Of a stretch of 64,000 nt of DNA, positions 41,663-52,948 are shown in pieces. Both the position numbers and the translations under genes were made by a program. Source of the DNA: Aspidapion aeneum. Its lineage: Eukaryota > Arthropoda > Insecta > Coleoptera > Brentidae. Positions within the stretch are counted from its first letter, which is position 1, and each line of letters opens with the position of its first letter. Location of the stretch: the NCBI GenBank assembly GCA_963576565.1, contig OY755038.1, positions 9,997,756 to 10,061,755 on the forward strand. Direction: 5' to 3'. The notes under the pieces are model-generated. The model had not been told where the DNA came from, did not search any database, and worked only from the letters and a program-made list of their open reading frames with translations.

Positions 41663-42367
41663 TGCGCCCCACAGTGGAACGTTTGACTAATCTAGGTGGA
41701 CATGGTTAAGTACCATAAATTAACATTTCAGCTACCTACAATTAAAGAGCATATTCCATAAATCCTAGATCCAAAATATTATTTTTTTATCCCCTCTGGT
41801 TGTCAAGATATTTGCATTGAAAGTCGCATCTTAAAAATTTTCTGCTTAGACATTTTAATCTTATGTATGGGCAATGCTTTAAAACAATATTGTTTTTTCC
41901 CGCGTAGTAGGCGCTGGAGTAAAACAAGTGCCAGGCATTTTTAGAGTGACATGTCCTTAAGACTAGGGAAGCATTTTGACTGTCATTGTTCCAGTGTTTT
42001 ACTTGCTATGATTTTATGAATTCGCTGGTGTTTTGGTAAGGAAAATTTTATTTTTATATAGTTTTTGTTGGACTGAAACTTTAGTTTGTTAAAATTTGTT
42101 GGTGTTAGTTTTATTATTTTCTAATTAACCGAAATCTCTACTTTCTGACGCAGTATTGAAATTTTGTCCTTTTTTTGCGGTAAACTTGTACTTAATTATT
42201 TTGTTCGCCCGCAACTCTAAAAATAGAAATTATTATTATAGTATTATTTGTGTTTAATGACATTTTCTTTTTGATACCTTCACAAATGAGCCCTTTGGGG
42301 ATTTTCTAACCTAAATTAGTCAATCTTCGTGCATTTTTCTATATTACGATGAGTCAATGTTTGTCTA

Positions 42368-43347
42368 CAGGGTGTCCAGATAAAAGTAAGTACATAGGGC
42401 TTTGTAGGATGTTCAGAAACCGTAACACTTACGATATTCGTTCAAAAGGAAAAAAGTGGCGCTATTGCGAGCTTAATCGGATGCAGTGTCGAAGTAAAAA
42501 ATATCTACGGGGGTTTCAAAATAATGCTTAAAAACTTAAATTGTGTTATTCGAAAAATTAAAATATTGTCGCCTTCTTTTAAACAAATTCAATAAAACTA
42601 TATAAATATGACTAGGCCAATAAAATGACGTTAACAATTTTTTTAGGACTTTATTTTTTTCAAAAAGTCACAATTTTTAGTTTTTGCCTTCCTAGCCTGC
42701 ATAGCAATGGTATTATTAATAGGTATTATTTTCGACGAAAAAATTTTTTTTAGATAACGCCGAAAATGTGTTATTTGGGTGTATTTTGACCTATCCTAGC
42801 AATATCGTTGTGATGTCTGTCTGTGTGTGTGTGTGTATATTATTTCTATCCGTAACACGATAGCTCCTACTGAACCGATTTTCATAAAATTTTCAGGTAA
42901 AATAGTGCTCGACACTCTTACGAGCTAATTAGATTTCAAAATCTATTAAAGCTAATGACAGTTTTTTGACAATTAAACTTTTTAAAAAATCTATCTTTTT
43001 AACGGAGCATCGTATCAATATACAGTTTTCGTAATATAGTAGACTATATTTTGCTCAATAATTCGTGTTATTACTAAAAACTTCGTAAGAGCGTCAGTTT
43101 CTCAGATACATACATAAAACTTTTCAAAGCTGATATATTATCATGGCTTCACTTGAAGTGTGCTAATAGGCTAGCTAGGAAGGTATCCCTCATGGATCCA
43201 TTTATTTCTCCATATTTTGAAAACGCATATAAATGTTTTCGTTGATACAGCTCGGAATAGCGCCACTTTTTTACCAAAATTGGTATGTCTTACCATCTCC
43301 TAAATCCTCATTAACCCCCTCGTAGTTACTTTTATCTGAGACACCCT
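42368..43347. mobile_element. CAGGGTGTC-TIR element, ~0.98 kb
   Basis: The left end CAGGGTGTCCAGATAAAAGT and the inverse of the right end AGGGTGTCTCAGATAAAAGT match with one gap. TA lies immediately left (42366-42367), and right of the end is AT. The CAGGGTGTC terminus and TA target are usual for Tc1/mariner-like MITEs. The interior is non-coding except for a 60-codon frame without motifs. It includes a TG microsatellite near 42820. Confidence 0.65.
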
Positions 43348-43368
43348 ATCCCATGTACCTATGTGTAT

Positions 43369-43512
43369 GGACCGATTCCTAAAGTGCATAACGCTCAAGG
43401 GGGCAAGGGGGGTTATTAACCTTGCGTAAGACTGTCATGATTCTTGAATATTTTTTCTTAATAATGCATTACGAAGGGGGGAGGAGGGGTTACGTAATTT
43501 AGGAATATGCCC
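43369..43512. mobile_element. Harbinger-like MITE, relative of 13841-15667
   Basis: Its ends are GGACCGATTCCTAAAG and the inverse of ATTTAGGAATATGCCC, with CATAACGC and GTTACGTAA just inside. TAT flanks both sides. The inner G-runs and GCATTACGA word also match the MITE at 13841-15667. Its length is 144 bp. Confidence 0.75.
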
Positions 43513-44449
43513 TATGTATGTCTGTACGATGGGTTTTTGAAACTCTCGACTTTCACGAATTTTTGTAAACATTAACTTTTCACTCTGTCACAAGCTTAAC
43601 CAAGCTTAATAAAAATGCATCTGCACCAAACCCCAAGGGAAGTTTTTTGAGGTTAAAAAAATCAAAAAAATTAAGTTTTAAACGGAGCGAGTTATTATTA
43701 TTATGCGGTTTTAGAAATATGATAATATATTTTTCTTGTCTTTTTTGTGTCAGATTGCGAAATTAATTAACACAGTTTAGTTTGCAAGATAATAATAAAA
43801 TGGACTTGTGTTAGTTAATTACTCTTTTATTTGTTATGTTAAGTAATGATATTTTTCAAATAAAAATTGCATTTTCCAATTTAATAAATATTTTTTTAAA
43901 CTTTCTTAGTTATATAAAATTAAAAGCCAAATATCTCTTAAATTTTCTCACATTAAACCCCTGTTAAGATAATGCCATCCGATAAACATTTCCCATTATA
44001 ATTTTAGGGGTTGGTTTCACCCCGGGCAAGAGGTGAGAGGTTTAAAATTTTTAATGCATTTATTTTTCATATAGTGATAGATGAGAGCGGAATTTTTTTC
44101 TTGATCGTCCCTTACCGCCTAAAACGTCTTTATTTAAATTTTTCTGAAACACCTTGTATATTGCAAAACTGTTTTATTTAAATTCCTTTTTTCAAAAACT
44201 AAAAAAAATATATACCGTTACTTCATTGTTATAAAATTTGTTGAAACAATTTTCGTTAAAAACATACAGTATGACTACAAATCTTAAAATCGTTAAAATC
44301 TGAATCATCCTATATAAGAGGTAGGTAATATTGCAAATACTAAATGCTTTTAAATATTTTATGTTATTTTAAAGCTAAAAAAATCAAGTATTAAAGAGTG
44401 TTAATGTTGCTCAGGGGTTGTCCCCCTAGATCTTCAAAACGTTCCACTG

Positions 44450-44710
44450 TGCGCCCTATTGGTTGGTATATAGGACCTGCTTTGGTATTCTTTCATGGTT
44501 TATTCGTTATGCATGGCCTTACCATATCAGTTGTCTTTTAGTGATGTCATTCGTTATGATCTAGACATTCCCATTGATCTTCTTATTGCATCCATTTCGA
44601 CACTTTCCTTTTTGTTTTGTATTTTTCTGTTACGCGACAAGTCTCTATTCTATGAATGAAGCGGGCTTTTAACCATTGTTTCATAAATGTTAAATTTTAT
44701 ATTTTTTAAT
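44450..44710 (-). pseudogene. RTE-like LINE RT C-terminal fragment
   Basis: Minus-strand codons give KFNIYETMVKS, ESVEMDAIRRSMGMSRS and, after deletions, a segment matching the TKGQLIWYGH region of the 8205-8497 copy. A deletion of about 50 bp relative to that copy removes the DHVRNEIIKE part. It contains several stops. Confidence 0.78.
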
Positions 44711-45089
44711 TGGCAACTTAAATGGTTTCAGAAATTATTCGTGTTCTTCATAATAAAATTTAGAAAGCTCTGTGACAGCCAAAATTAAGTTCTGTTCTAA
44801 AAAAAAGTGCCTTATATTAAACTAATCTAAAATATAAAGTAAAAAAATATTAAAATTAAAGTGAAATTTAGAAAATCCTAAATTGCTAAGCATACGCGGA
44901 ACAGGCCGAAAATACAAAGCAATAAGCTGGCTAGATCACGAGCTAGATATGATATCACAAATAGCGAACACCCTGTCATTATAGTCGGCTGCTTCATAAT
45001 TGCTTTATTAGAGGAAACGAAAGAACGGTCTTTTTATATGAATAAAATAATTATTATATTAAAAAATAAATACGTTATGGCACACGGTA
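44711..45089. other. No gene seen
   Basis: No coding motif or element boundary is visible. Confidence 0.35.
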
Positions 45090-46663
45090 CAGAGTGTCCC
45101 AAATTCAATGCTTTTGCTTATTTGTTCGTTTGATAGAAATACTCTTGAAAGCTGCTCTCGAGAGTACTTCTGGCAATTGAAGAGGAATTTTCATACAGAT
45201 TTGATTGGCTATCGGACAGTGTACTTTAGTGAATAGCTGCTAAATAGTTTTGAACAAGAGTGGACAAAACTGTAAAATTTTGCAGATCACACGGCTAGAA
45301 TTAAAACAAATATTATAAAATTTGAGAAAACTAGAAAATACTAGTATATACGTGAGTTTACTCTCAGGAAGTCCCAGGATTTAAAAATTTCCCGCAATTA
45401 CTCTCAAATGGCCTATGACCAAAGTAGTGAAAAATTTTATATCAAAGGAAATAAAGAAACTGATGGAATAAAAACAGAACCTCGAGAAAGAAGGAAAAAG
45501 AACATCAACAGAATTCACAGAAATAAATAAGTATAAGAAACATCATAAAAGTTGAGAGAGTTTTAGAAAAAAAAACTATGAAATGTTTCAGGCCGACTCT
45601 AGGTAGATATGAAATAATTAAAATAAAGATTATGAACAGCCTAGAAACTAACGTTAAAGATGATATCATAAATATCACACAACTATTCTATACAGAATTA
45701 TACCAAACAAAAAGGGAACCATCACGACAAACCATGAAGAAACTTCAAAGAACATAAACTCAGAGCTACAACCTGAAATAAGCAAAGCGGAAATAAGGAG
45801 AGCATTAAAGAAAATTAAAAATAACAACGGAGTAGCGGCATAAATGCTCAAGTACGGTGGTAAACCTGTAGCTAAGAACCTCCATATTCTCCTCAATCAA
45901 ATACTAAAAGAAAAAATAATCCCAAACAACTGGAAAGAATCCAAAACCATTATTCTACACAAGAAAGGCAATAGAGCAATCAATCCTTCCTGTCTTTTCC
46001 TATGGATCCCAGACATGGACACTTACAAAATCAAACATGGATAAAGTAACAAAAGCCCAAAGATCAATGGAAAGACAAGTTACATGTAAAGCTAACAGAT
46101 AGAAAAAGGAATGAATAAATAAGAAATAAAACAAAAGTAAGGGATGTCAGAGGATAAGTAGCAAAATTAAAATGGAAATTTGCCGGTCATAATACCTGAC
46201 AGAAAGACGATCGATGAAACAGATGTATTGTAAACTGGAGACCATGGGAAAATAAAAGAAGTGGGGGAAGACCCTAAATGAAATGGACGGACGATTTGAA
46301 GAAACATGTGGGAACAAGATGGATGAACACGACGACATAAAGGGAAGAGTGGAAGATATTGGGGAAGGCCTATATCCAAAGATTAAAAAAGGCTAAATAG
46401 ATAGATGGACAAGGGGTAAATTTTAGAGAAAATATTCTCGAGAAGTAATTTCGAGAGTATTTTAATAAATAGATTTTCGCGAGTAAATATCAGACAGCTC
46501 GCGAGTAGAGAAATATAAAAAAAATTAACCTGTAGGCCTCACTTTTCAAGAAAGCGCTTAAAGCAATCCCTTTTTTAAGATACGAAGGATATTTGAAATG
46601 TCTATATTTTGGGAGGGGATTGGTTAAAATTATTTTCTATAAAATTAAAAATGGGACACACTA
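45090..46663. mobile_element. Possible TIR element enclosing LINE debris
   Basis: CAGAGTGTCCCAAATTC (45090) and the inverse TAGTGTGTCCCATTTTTA (ending 46663) could be terminal repeats, with TA at 45088-45089 and 46664-46665. The matched core is only about 12 bp, so this is tentative. Between them lies a decayed LINE. Confidence 0.4.
45420..46400 (+). pseudogene. LINE (RTE-like group) relic with internal deletion
   Basis: Codons with interspersed stops and shifts give TKELME-like and AEINKYKK-like stretches, then TKREPSRQTMKKL, LQPEISKAEIRRALKKIKN and LKYGGKPVAKNLHILLNQIL. IPNNWKESKTIILHKKGN follows, the linker before RT and RT motif 1. At about 46020 it jumps to the C-terminal region (GRP-like, KWTDDLKKHVGTRW, EEWKILGKAY), ending near ATAGATAGATGG. 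The palm with FADD is deleted. Its clade differs from the FADDQ copies. Confidence 0.75.
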
Positions 46664-47078
46664 TACAGTGAACCAACGATATGGGAATTTAAAAAACAGA
46701 AAAGTTGCTTGGTTTGTATTTAAAATTATAATAAAACTTTGTTGGCGTTAAATTCCCAGAAGATTACCGCCCTGTTTGTAAGTAATAATTAGGTGCCATT
46801 CTTTGAATTTGAACTGCTTATACTGTAATTACCTTATTTTGTAATGTGAAACGGCTTAATTAAATTTATTAACTAATAATAGGCACTTATTGTCCACTAC
46901 CCACTCATCGTATCCCGTAAACGTATCCCAACGAAAGGGGTAGTAGTTGTTTTCGTTCAAATCCGTTGATAATTACTCTTTTGCAGTGAAGACTTTAATA
47001 AAATATATTTATTTCCTTTTTGAATGGCGATTTTTGGTATTAATTAAAATAAGTTAAACCCTCAGTTAAACCTTTAAC
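46664..47078. other. No gene seen
   Basis: AT-rich, without motifs. Confidence 0.35.
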
Positions 47079-47098
47079 CAGAGTTGTCAGACTTTGAG

Positions 47099-47665
47099 TA
47101 CAGTACTTGAAATTGTACCTACAAGTACAGTACTTGAAATTGTACTTACAAGTACTGTACTTCAAGTACTGTACTTCAAGTACTGTACTTCAAGTACTGT
47201 ACTTCAAATACATCTACAATCCGGTAATTGTACTTGATTTACTTTTAACAATGTAATCGAAAATGTACTTGATTTTGTCAAGTAAAGTACTTCAAGTACA
47301 TTCAAAGTACTTCAAGTACATTCAAAGTACTTCAAGTACATTCAAAGTACAGTCGAACCTCTATAACTCGAACCTGAAGGGACAACCAAAACAGTTCGAG
47401 TTATGGAGAGTTCGAGTTATAGAAACTCGATTTACATAGGTTAAAATACATGTAAAAAGTGCAGAGACCGCTTAAAAGGTTCGAGTTATAGAGGGGTTCA
47501 AGTTATAGAGGTTCGAGTTAGAGAGGTTCGACTGTACTTCAAGTACATTCAAAGTACTTCAAGTACATTAAAGGTACTTCAAGTATATTAAAAGTACTTC
47601 AAGTACATTAAAGGTACTTCAAGTATATTAAAAGTACTTCAAGTACAATAAAACATTTTTGAAGT
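47099..47665 (+). repeat. Left subterminal AAGTACTTCAAGTACATTCA array
   Basis: The units GTACAGTACTTGAAATT, then AAGTACTGTACTTC (47150-47210), then ACTTCAAGTACATTCAAAGT (20-bp period, 47285-47345 and 47537-47665). The array is split by a MITE at 47350-47534. A related array is at 50705-50926. Confidence 0.85.
47350..47534. mobile_element. pogo/Tigger-like MITE, 185 bp
   Basis: The ends CAGTCGAACCTCTATAACTC and the inverse GAGAGGTTCGACTG, with repeated TTCGAGTTATAGA words inside, are a long imperfect palindrome. TA flanks both sides (47348-47349 and 47535-47536). The element interrupts a 20-bp-period array at a TAC site, so the insertion is plain. Confidence 0.88.
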
Positions 47666-48346
47666 ACAATGTAGAAATAGGTGAAATATAACTTTAATGC
47701 GCCAAAGACAAGTGGTAATCTCAGGGTTGCCACCTGTTTGGTTTTTTTATCAACTTGGCAGGAAAATCCGGTATTTTAGCAACCTTGATAGGTACGTCTT
47801 AATTCGCCCAAAAAATCGTAATATTAAGTACACACTTATCCAAAGCATAATGCCTATATAGGCTTAATTATTTGCACGCACCTTCATTATTTCGTGGAAC
47901 GTGAAATTCAAATTCAGTGTGAGAAACTACTACAGCACAGTCATGCTATCTATTGAGGGGTGTCGGTAGTACGGTACTGCAGGTATATTGCACTTGCAGT
48001 TCGATTTTTGGGGACCCACCTACTTACCTGGCAGCAGACGTAATTTCTATGTTTGATGGAGGTTGGTTTAAAGAACCCGAAAATTTATTTAGTCTGACTA
48101 GATACAACTCAAAAAATTCCTTGGATATTTACGTGTGTTCTGCTTGTTTATTTAGTTTGATTTAAACAAGTTCTTGAGCAGTTTTGTGGGCTATTATAAA
48201 AATAATACTTTCTATGAGTGATTTAAAAATTATAGTGCACTACCAAAAAAATACTCTGCCAATATATAGGCCCCTAAGCTCACACTAGGTACTATAGTTA
48301 TAGTGTACGTGTGAGCTAATATAACTAAAAACTAAAATATATTTTA

Positions 48347-49543
48347 CCCAACTAACATTTATAGTAGCGGCTACATGTTCTAAAGGCTTTGCTACTTTCT
48401 TATAGTAGAAATGTGGTGATCCCAACCAAAATTTGTTACTTTTTAGTTCTAACAACTATTTAGTATCAGGAAATAGTAGATGTTTCGTAAAAACGACCCT
48501 CTAAACTACTTCATAGGATTGTTTCTTGATAGTCGATTCTGATAGTCTTCTCTACCACAATAGGACGTTGCTAAAGTTTTACTTTCTTTTTAGTCGTTAT
48601 TTCGTAGTCGCCCTGACTTTTATATCCTACTTAATTACCACTAGAAAGTTAAGCTTCATTGGAGTCCCAAACAAGTGTATCCGACAACTACATTATAACT
48701 TTAATTTTTACCACAAAAGTTTGTGTCATCATAGTAACATCTGATGTAACAATGTAGACAAAATAACTTTTTGGATCAACTTTAAAGCCGCAACTACTTT
48801 CAAGTAACCTTTTCGACTATCAGGGAATATAGTTTGGGACGCCATGTTTTTATGTAAGAAAGAAAATTTAATATTTTTGTTGTCGTTTTATGAGCTCATA
48901 TTAAAGAGCCATACTATTTTATAAACAAATTAGTTGAAGCTTACCAAAAATGCTCTTCTTAAGCACCATTTGTTGGAGTTAACTGTCGATTATGAAAACA
49001 TAACCTCCAAAATCACAACACAAAAATTCCATTAGCTACCAGAAAACGGCTCAAATTTACGGGCGCACCGGTTTTTTGCAATATATATAATGCATGTTAT
49101 ACAAAAAACTTTGCGTCGCACTCGAATTTTGATCCTCTGCTCGTAAATTCTCACACTTTTGGATAACATAGTTCATATTATAACCATAACCAAACAAAAA
49201 AACTAAGCGAGTCTGTTTACTGTTGTGTCCACCATATTGTGTAACAATTCTACCAAAAAGAAACGATTATATTATTTGCAACTACATCGCAACTTTTATG
49301 CCATTACGGAAAAAAAACAGCCTCTACGACGTAGTAGATACCTGGCTACGACGTAGTAGTGTAGTTGTTACTACAGTGACTTTAAACACTTGGCCAAGTA
49401 GTTATAACCAGAAATTGGTTCCCCACTTAGGGAATTATAACGTCGCTGTATGGTATACTGAGACGTAGCGGGAGTACGTTGCGGTTACTTTTAAGAAATT
49501 CTTTCTAGTTGGTTCGTCGTTACAACTTTAATTGTTTGTTGGG
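48347..49543. mobile_element. CCCA...TGGG element M (TA TSD, empty site known)
   Basis: Ends CCCAACTAACA and TGTTTGTTGGG are inverted with one mismatch in 11. TA flanks both sides (48345-48346, 49544-49545). Comparison with 58180-58215 gives the uninterrupted site: ATATTTTATTCAACTCC there, ATATTTTA plus element plus TATTCAACTCC here, so the duplication is exactly TA. The 1.2 kb interior is non-coding, with many TAGTAG/CTACT words in both orientations, for example GTAGCGGCTAC at 48366. Confidence 0.87.
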
Positions 49544-50002
49544 TATTCAACTCCGGACTAAATTATCTTTTGTTTGATACCACACAAACCATGTTTTGAC
49601 TTAAACTCAAATTTTTGAAATCTACGCCCACCTTTAAAAAAAACAAAAACTAAAATGTATTTTGTTAAACTCCGGACTCAATTACCTTTCGTTTGATATC
49701 ACACACGCCATATTTTCACTTAAACTCTAATTTTCGAAATATACCCCCACCCTATTTTTTTAAATAAATTAAAATGTATTTTTTTGAACTCCAGACTCAA
49801 TTACCTTTCGTTTGATGTCACACACGCCATATTTTTCCATAAACTCTAATTTTTGAAATCTACCCCCACCCTTTTATTTGGTTTCTGCTCGGTGGATTTT
49901 GTTCATTTTTAAATGGGACCATCTCGGCCCAAAACCCAGCCTAGGTACCAAATTTAATTAAAATCGGCCAAGCGGTTTTTGAGTTATGCGCGTTGGTCGT
50001 TA

Positions 50003-50009
50003 CAGACAT

Positions 50010-50044
<35 letters not shown>

Positions 50045-50067
50045 TACAGACAGACAGACAGACAGAC
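50003..50067 (+). repeat. ACAG microsatellite, short allele
   Basis: About 65 bp of CAGACAGA repeats with two ACAT interruptions, inside element I copy 1. The second copy has 1.49 kb at the same place. Confidence 0.95.
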
Positions 50068-50205
50068 GGCGCAACAAAAAAGTTTCAAAATCATCTGAAA
50101 CGCAAAGATATATAAAAATTTTTGAAATCAGAGCAACTTTTTTTTTCTCGAGAAAATTAGGATCACCATAGCTCACACTACTATAGTATAGTATATGTGT
50201 GAGCT

Positions 50206-50704
50206 AAAAATAAGGCAAGGTAGGGTACGTGCTTCCCGGTTTTACAAGATTCTTTTGTAGGTCTCATTACAAAATCAAATATATTTGGATTTACACAAAT
50301 TTGATCTCTTTGGCAAAACTTTATGCAATTTGAGACAGAACGGGGAACTGTGACACTCCTATTGCAAAACTATAAAACGTTAAAAACATTTTGATGCGAC
50401 TGTCAATTTTGCAGCTTTTTGTTTAATAAAATTATTTCTTTCCATTGCATTTCTATGGCATTTGTATGTAAAATGATGAGTTAGTTATTCAGAAAAAATA
50501 AATACATGGAATATAGGTATATTAGTAATATATATTATTTACACAATAATATTCCAAAAAATAAAACTTGGTTGAAAATTTTGTAAACATTTTTGACATG
50601 TTTTACATCTATGATTATTTAACATCTTTGAATATTTTTTGAAAGTTTTTAACATTTAAAAAAAAAAAAATTGATATTTTTGGCATTTTTCTAATTTTTT
50701 TGAC
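50206..50704. other. Interior of the hAT-like element, no gene seen
   Basis: AT-rich; no transposase motif is visible between element I and the right subterminal array. Confidence 0.4.
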
Positions 50705-50926
50705 ATATTTAAAGTACTTGAAGTATTTAAGTACTTGAAGTACTTCTATTGTACCTCAGGTACTTCTATTGTACTTCAGGTACTTCTATTGTACTTCAAG
50801 TAAAAGACTTGATCCTTGGAGTACATGAAAAGAAAATGTACTTCGTACTTCAAGTACTTTTACAAATCTTAATGTACTTGGTACTTGTACTTGAAGTACT
50901 TTCATAATGTACTTGTGACAGCTCTG
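50705..50926 (-). repeat. Right subterminal GTACTTCA array
   Basis: The words AAAGTACTTGAAGTATTT, TACTTCTATTGTAC(C/T)TCAGG (three units of 20 bp at about 50735-50800), AAGTACTTTTAC and TTGTACTTGAAGTACTTTCA. It mirrors the left array at 47099-47665. Confidence 0.85.
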
Positions 50927-51767
50927 CCCTCAACTAAAATTTAGACTTGTGGACCTAGGATTGTAGCAGTTAGCACTGTGACCCTTTAGTAAATACTGAT
51001 CTAGATGACTTGTAGCGCTACGTCTGAATTCTGGGGAAATTTCATTTTTGTCCTCCGCACAATGCATCTGATTGGTCCACGCACCTAACTTCTCTCGGTT
51101 GTGACACGGATGACATTATTTTCGGTGGAATTATGACATTATTTTGGACATTATTTTGGTCGTTTGTAAGAAAACTTAAAACAATAGGGTGTTTGAAAGT
51201 AGTAAAAAATAAATAAATATTTATTTTTAGATATCTCTTTAGGTCTTGGTAATGCTAAAAACAAACTTTTTTTTTTATTTTTTCTCAAATTCATACTTCT
51301 TTTAATTAAATAAATTCATTGGATTAAAACAATTATCCACGTGTTTTAAAACAGGCGGTCTACCAATCAGCTGCGAGTGACGTCACAAAACAGTAAACGC
51401 CTCGAACGAACCTATTTTCTATGTTATTCTCTTATGGATGGTAATGTTTGCTTTGGTTTAAAGTGCGAATTATCGTCCTAAATTAGATTTTATTTTGTGT
51501 TTTGCTTATAAAAAATATTTTCAATGGAAAGCGGATTCTCCAAAGCCGATAACTCCAACTTGCTAATGCTGCATTCCTTTATGGTGGCAGGCTTCTTTGC
51601 CAACAACAGTGATTTTTGTTCTGCGGAATTTAGAAACGTTAAAATGTTGATGTAAGTATTCGGTGAGTTGTTTTGTATATAACTGAAAGTTCTTTTATGA
51701 TATTCTTCGCCGACTTTTACTCATTTAGATTTTGAGCCTAGGTTATATATTTTGCTTTTGTGGTTAA
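50927..51767. other. No gene seen
   Basis: No coding motif. There is one GTGACGTCAC palindrome word at 51377. Confidence 0.35.
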
Positions 51768-52658
51768 TATGCCACTTACAATAGATTCAATTAAATACCC
51801 AATCATTATTATTTTAAGCATTAAGAAACAATCAAAAATTGCAGGACAGGAAGGCAAAAGTATACAACGACCAGTAATACTTGAAGTACTGCATAGGTTA
51901 CACTGCATAGTCCTGCGTAGGTACTGCCTAGTCCTGCCTATGCCCTGCCTAGTCTTGCATAGGCACTGCTCAGTCCTACATTTAGCCTGCATGTGCACTG
52001 CCTAATCCTGCATTTAGAGGTACTCCCCAGTCCTGCCTAATAACTCCTTAGCATCGCCTAAAAATTTGTACACCTTTCTGCCCATTATAGTTGTTCACCC
52101 CTTGTAATAAACATAACCTCAAAAATTTCATCGTCATTTACGAAATAGTTATATATATTATAGACAACGTGAGAAAAATTAATTGAACCAATTTAGTTAT
52201 ACTCACATCAAAGTGATCCTCACAAATGTAAAGTGAAGATGTATTAGATAAGGCCCTTGGGTCTTTTCGAGCAAGTTCTAGCCACTTTTTCCGTTTTTTA
52301 CTGCTGTAGGCACATGAATAAATAGCTTTTCAGGTGTTATTGTGCTAGTATTCGAACACTGAGGCACTTCACACCACCTATAGGACATTTTTTTACATAA
52401 AAAACAGTAAAAACACAGACCAAAAACAAATAAACACTTGAATGCCGTTTATCTGTCTGCGAGTTTACTGCGCTGTGACGTCATTGCAACGCCATGCTAG
52501 AAATAAGCGTTTTTGCGGCAAATTCAAAACGGAAATTAGAAAACTTTATTTTAAATGTAGTCATGATAAAATATAGTATTTTAATAATTTTGCGTAGCAA
52601 ATTAGGGACCTATGTATCATTCTAAACACTTTTCTAAAATTTGTCAAATACCCTATTC
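51768..52658 (+). repeat. 0.9-kb dispersed repeat family S, copy 2
   Basis: Matches 20634-21603 from TATGCCACTTACAAT to ATACCCTATTC. It lacks that copy's ~85-bp hairpin-bearing segment and instead reads AAAATTGCAGGACAGGAAGG, so this may be the ancestral arrangement. It includes the CTGCCTAGTCCTGC array at about 51887-52060. Confidence 0.85.
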
Positions 52659-52948
52659 CATTAAAATGAAGTCGGTATATTATTATAACAAGACTCTACA
52701 TCAGTTCTAGATCAACTGAGCGGATACATTTGGCTTTAACTCTCCATAAAGTATGTAATAAAACGCCAGCCCTACCCGCATGGATATCGCGATTCTTAAA
52801 CATTGTGTCTTAATCGGTTGTTTAACTTGTTTGTTTTCGATTAATTTGCATTTTGATCATCGATTACCATCTCAACTCACCTAAAAATTATGTTGATATA
52901 AGTTTTTTATGTAGCAGATTAATAAAAGGTTGATATTGTTTCAAAATA

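Larger units (their letters stand above)
41672..44449. mobile_element. 2.8-kb TIR element inside the LINE
   Basis: The left end CAGTGGAACGTTTGACTAAT and the inverse of the right end CAGTGGAACGTTTTGAAGAT continue with ATCTAGG and GGACA. Together they give ~33 bp of imperfect terminal inverted repeat. The flanks TGCGCCCCA (41663-41671) and TGCGCCCTA (44450-44458) agree at 8 of 9 bases. The LINE reads through when it is removed. No transposase is recognisable. A 9-bp duplication would fit MULE-type elements, and CAGTG ends with an 8-9 bp duplication would also fit hAT. It carries nested elements at 42368 and 43369. Confidence 0.82.
41487..44710 (-). mobile_element. RTE-like LINE 3' part, split by a 2.8-kb insertion
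   Basis: On the minus strand, 44710-44450 and 41662-41512 form one LINE 3' region. It ends in a (TAG)n tail (TAC run at 41487-41511 on the plus strand). It is a close relative of 6738-8497: the block AAATTTAACAT, GAAACAATGGT and GAGACTTGTCGCGTAACAG is nearly identical. Removing 41672-44449 and one TSD copy rejoins the two parts. Confidence 0.87.
48250..50205 (+). mobile_element. Element I, copy 1 (hairpin ends, 120-bp repeats, ACAG run)
   Basis: Aligns with 58112-60187. Both begin ATACTCTGCCAATATAT and a short hairpin (GCTCACAC ... GTGTGAGC). Both have three ~120-bp tandem units with CTCAATTACCTTTCGTTTGA and CCCCCACCCTTT blocks and an ACAG microsatellite, then GGCGCAACAAAAAA, then a last hairpin GCTCACACTACTATAG ... 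GTGTGAGCTAA. A GTCY-type microsatellite with tandem repeats and a terminal hairpin recalls Helentron-associated (DINE-1-like) elements, but I cannot confirm the class. This copy is interrupted by element M. Confidence 0.8.
47079..50926. mobile_element. hAT-like element with TACTTGAAG subterminal repeats
   Basis: The left end CAGAGTTGTCA (47079) and right end TGACAGCTCTG (50916-50926) are inverted with one mismatch in 11. CAGAGTTG-type ends are usual for hAT elements. The 8-bp flanks CCTTTAAC and CCCTCAAC agree at 6 of 8. Both subterminal regions are packed with AAGTACTT/AAGTACAATT-like words, in opposite orientation, which are candidate transposase binding sites. No transposase is left. The interior holds nested elements at 47350, 48250 and 48347. 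Confidence 0.72.

Noticed and set aside
42349..42531. 60-codon frame at the left end of the CAGGGTGTC element
   Set aside because: It begins outside the element, crosses its end, and has no known motif.
47953..48165. 70-codon frame in the hAT-like element as transposase remnant
   Set aside because: No zinc finger, DDE or dimerisation-domain motif.
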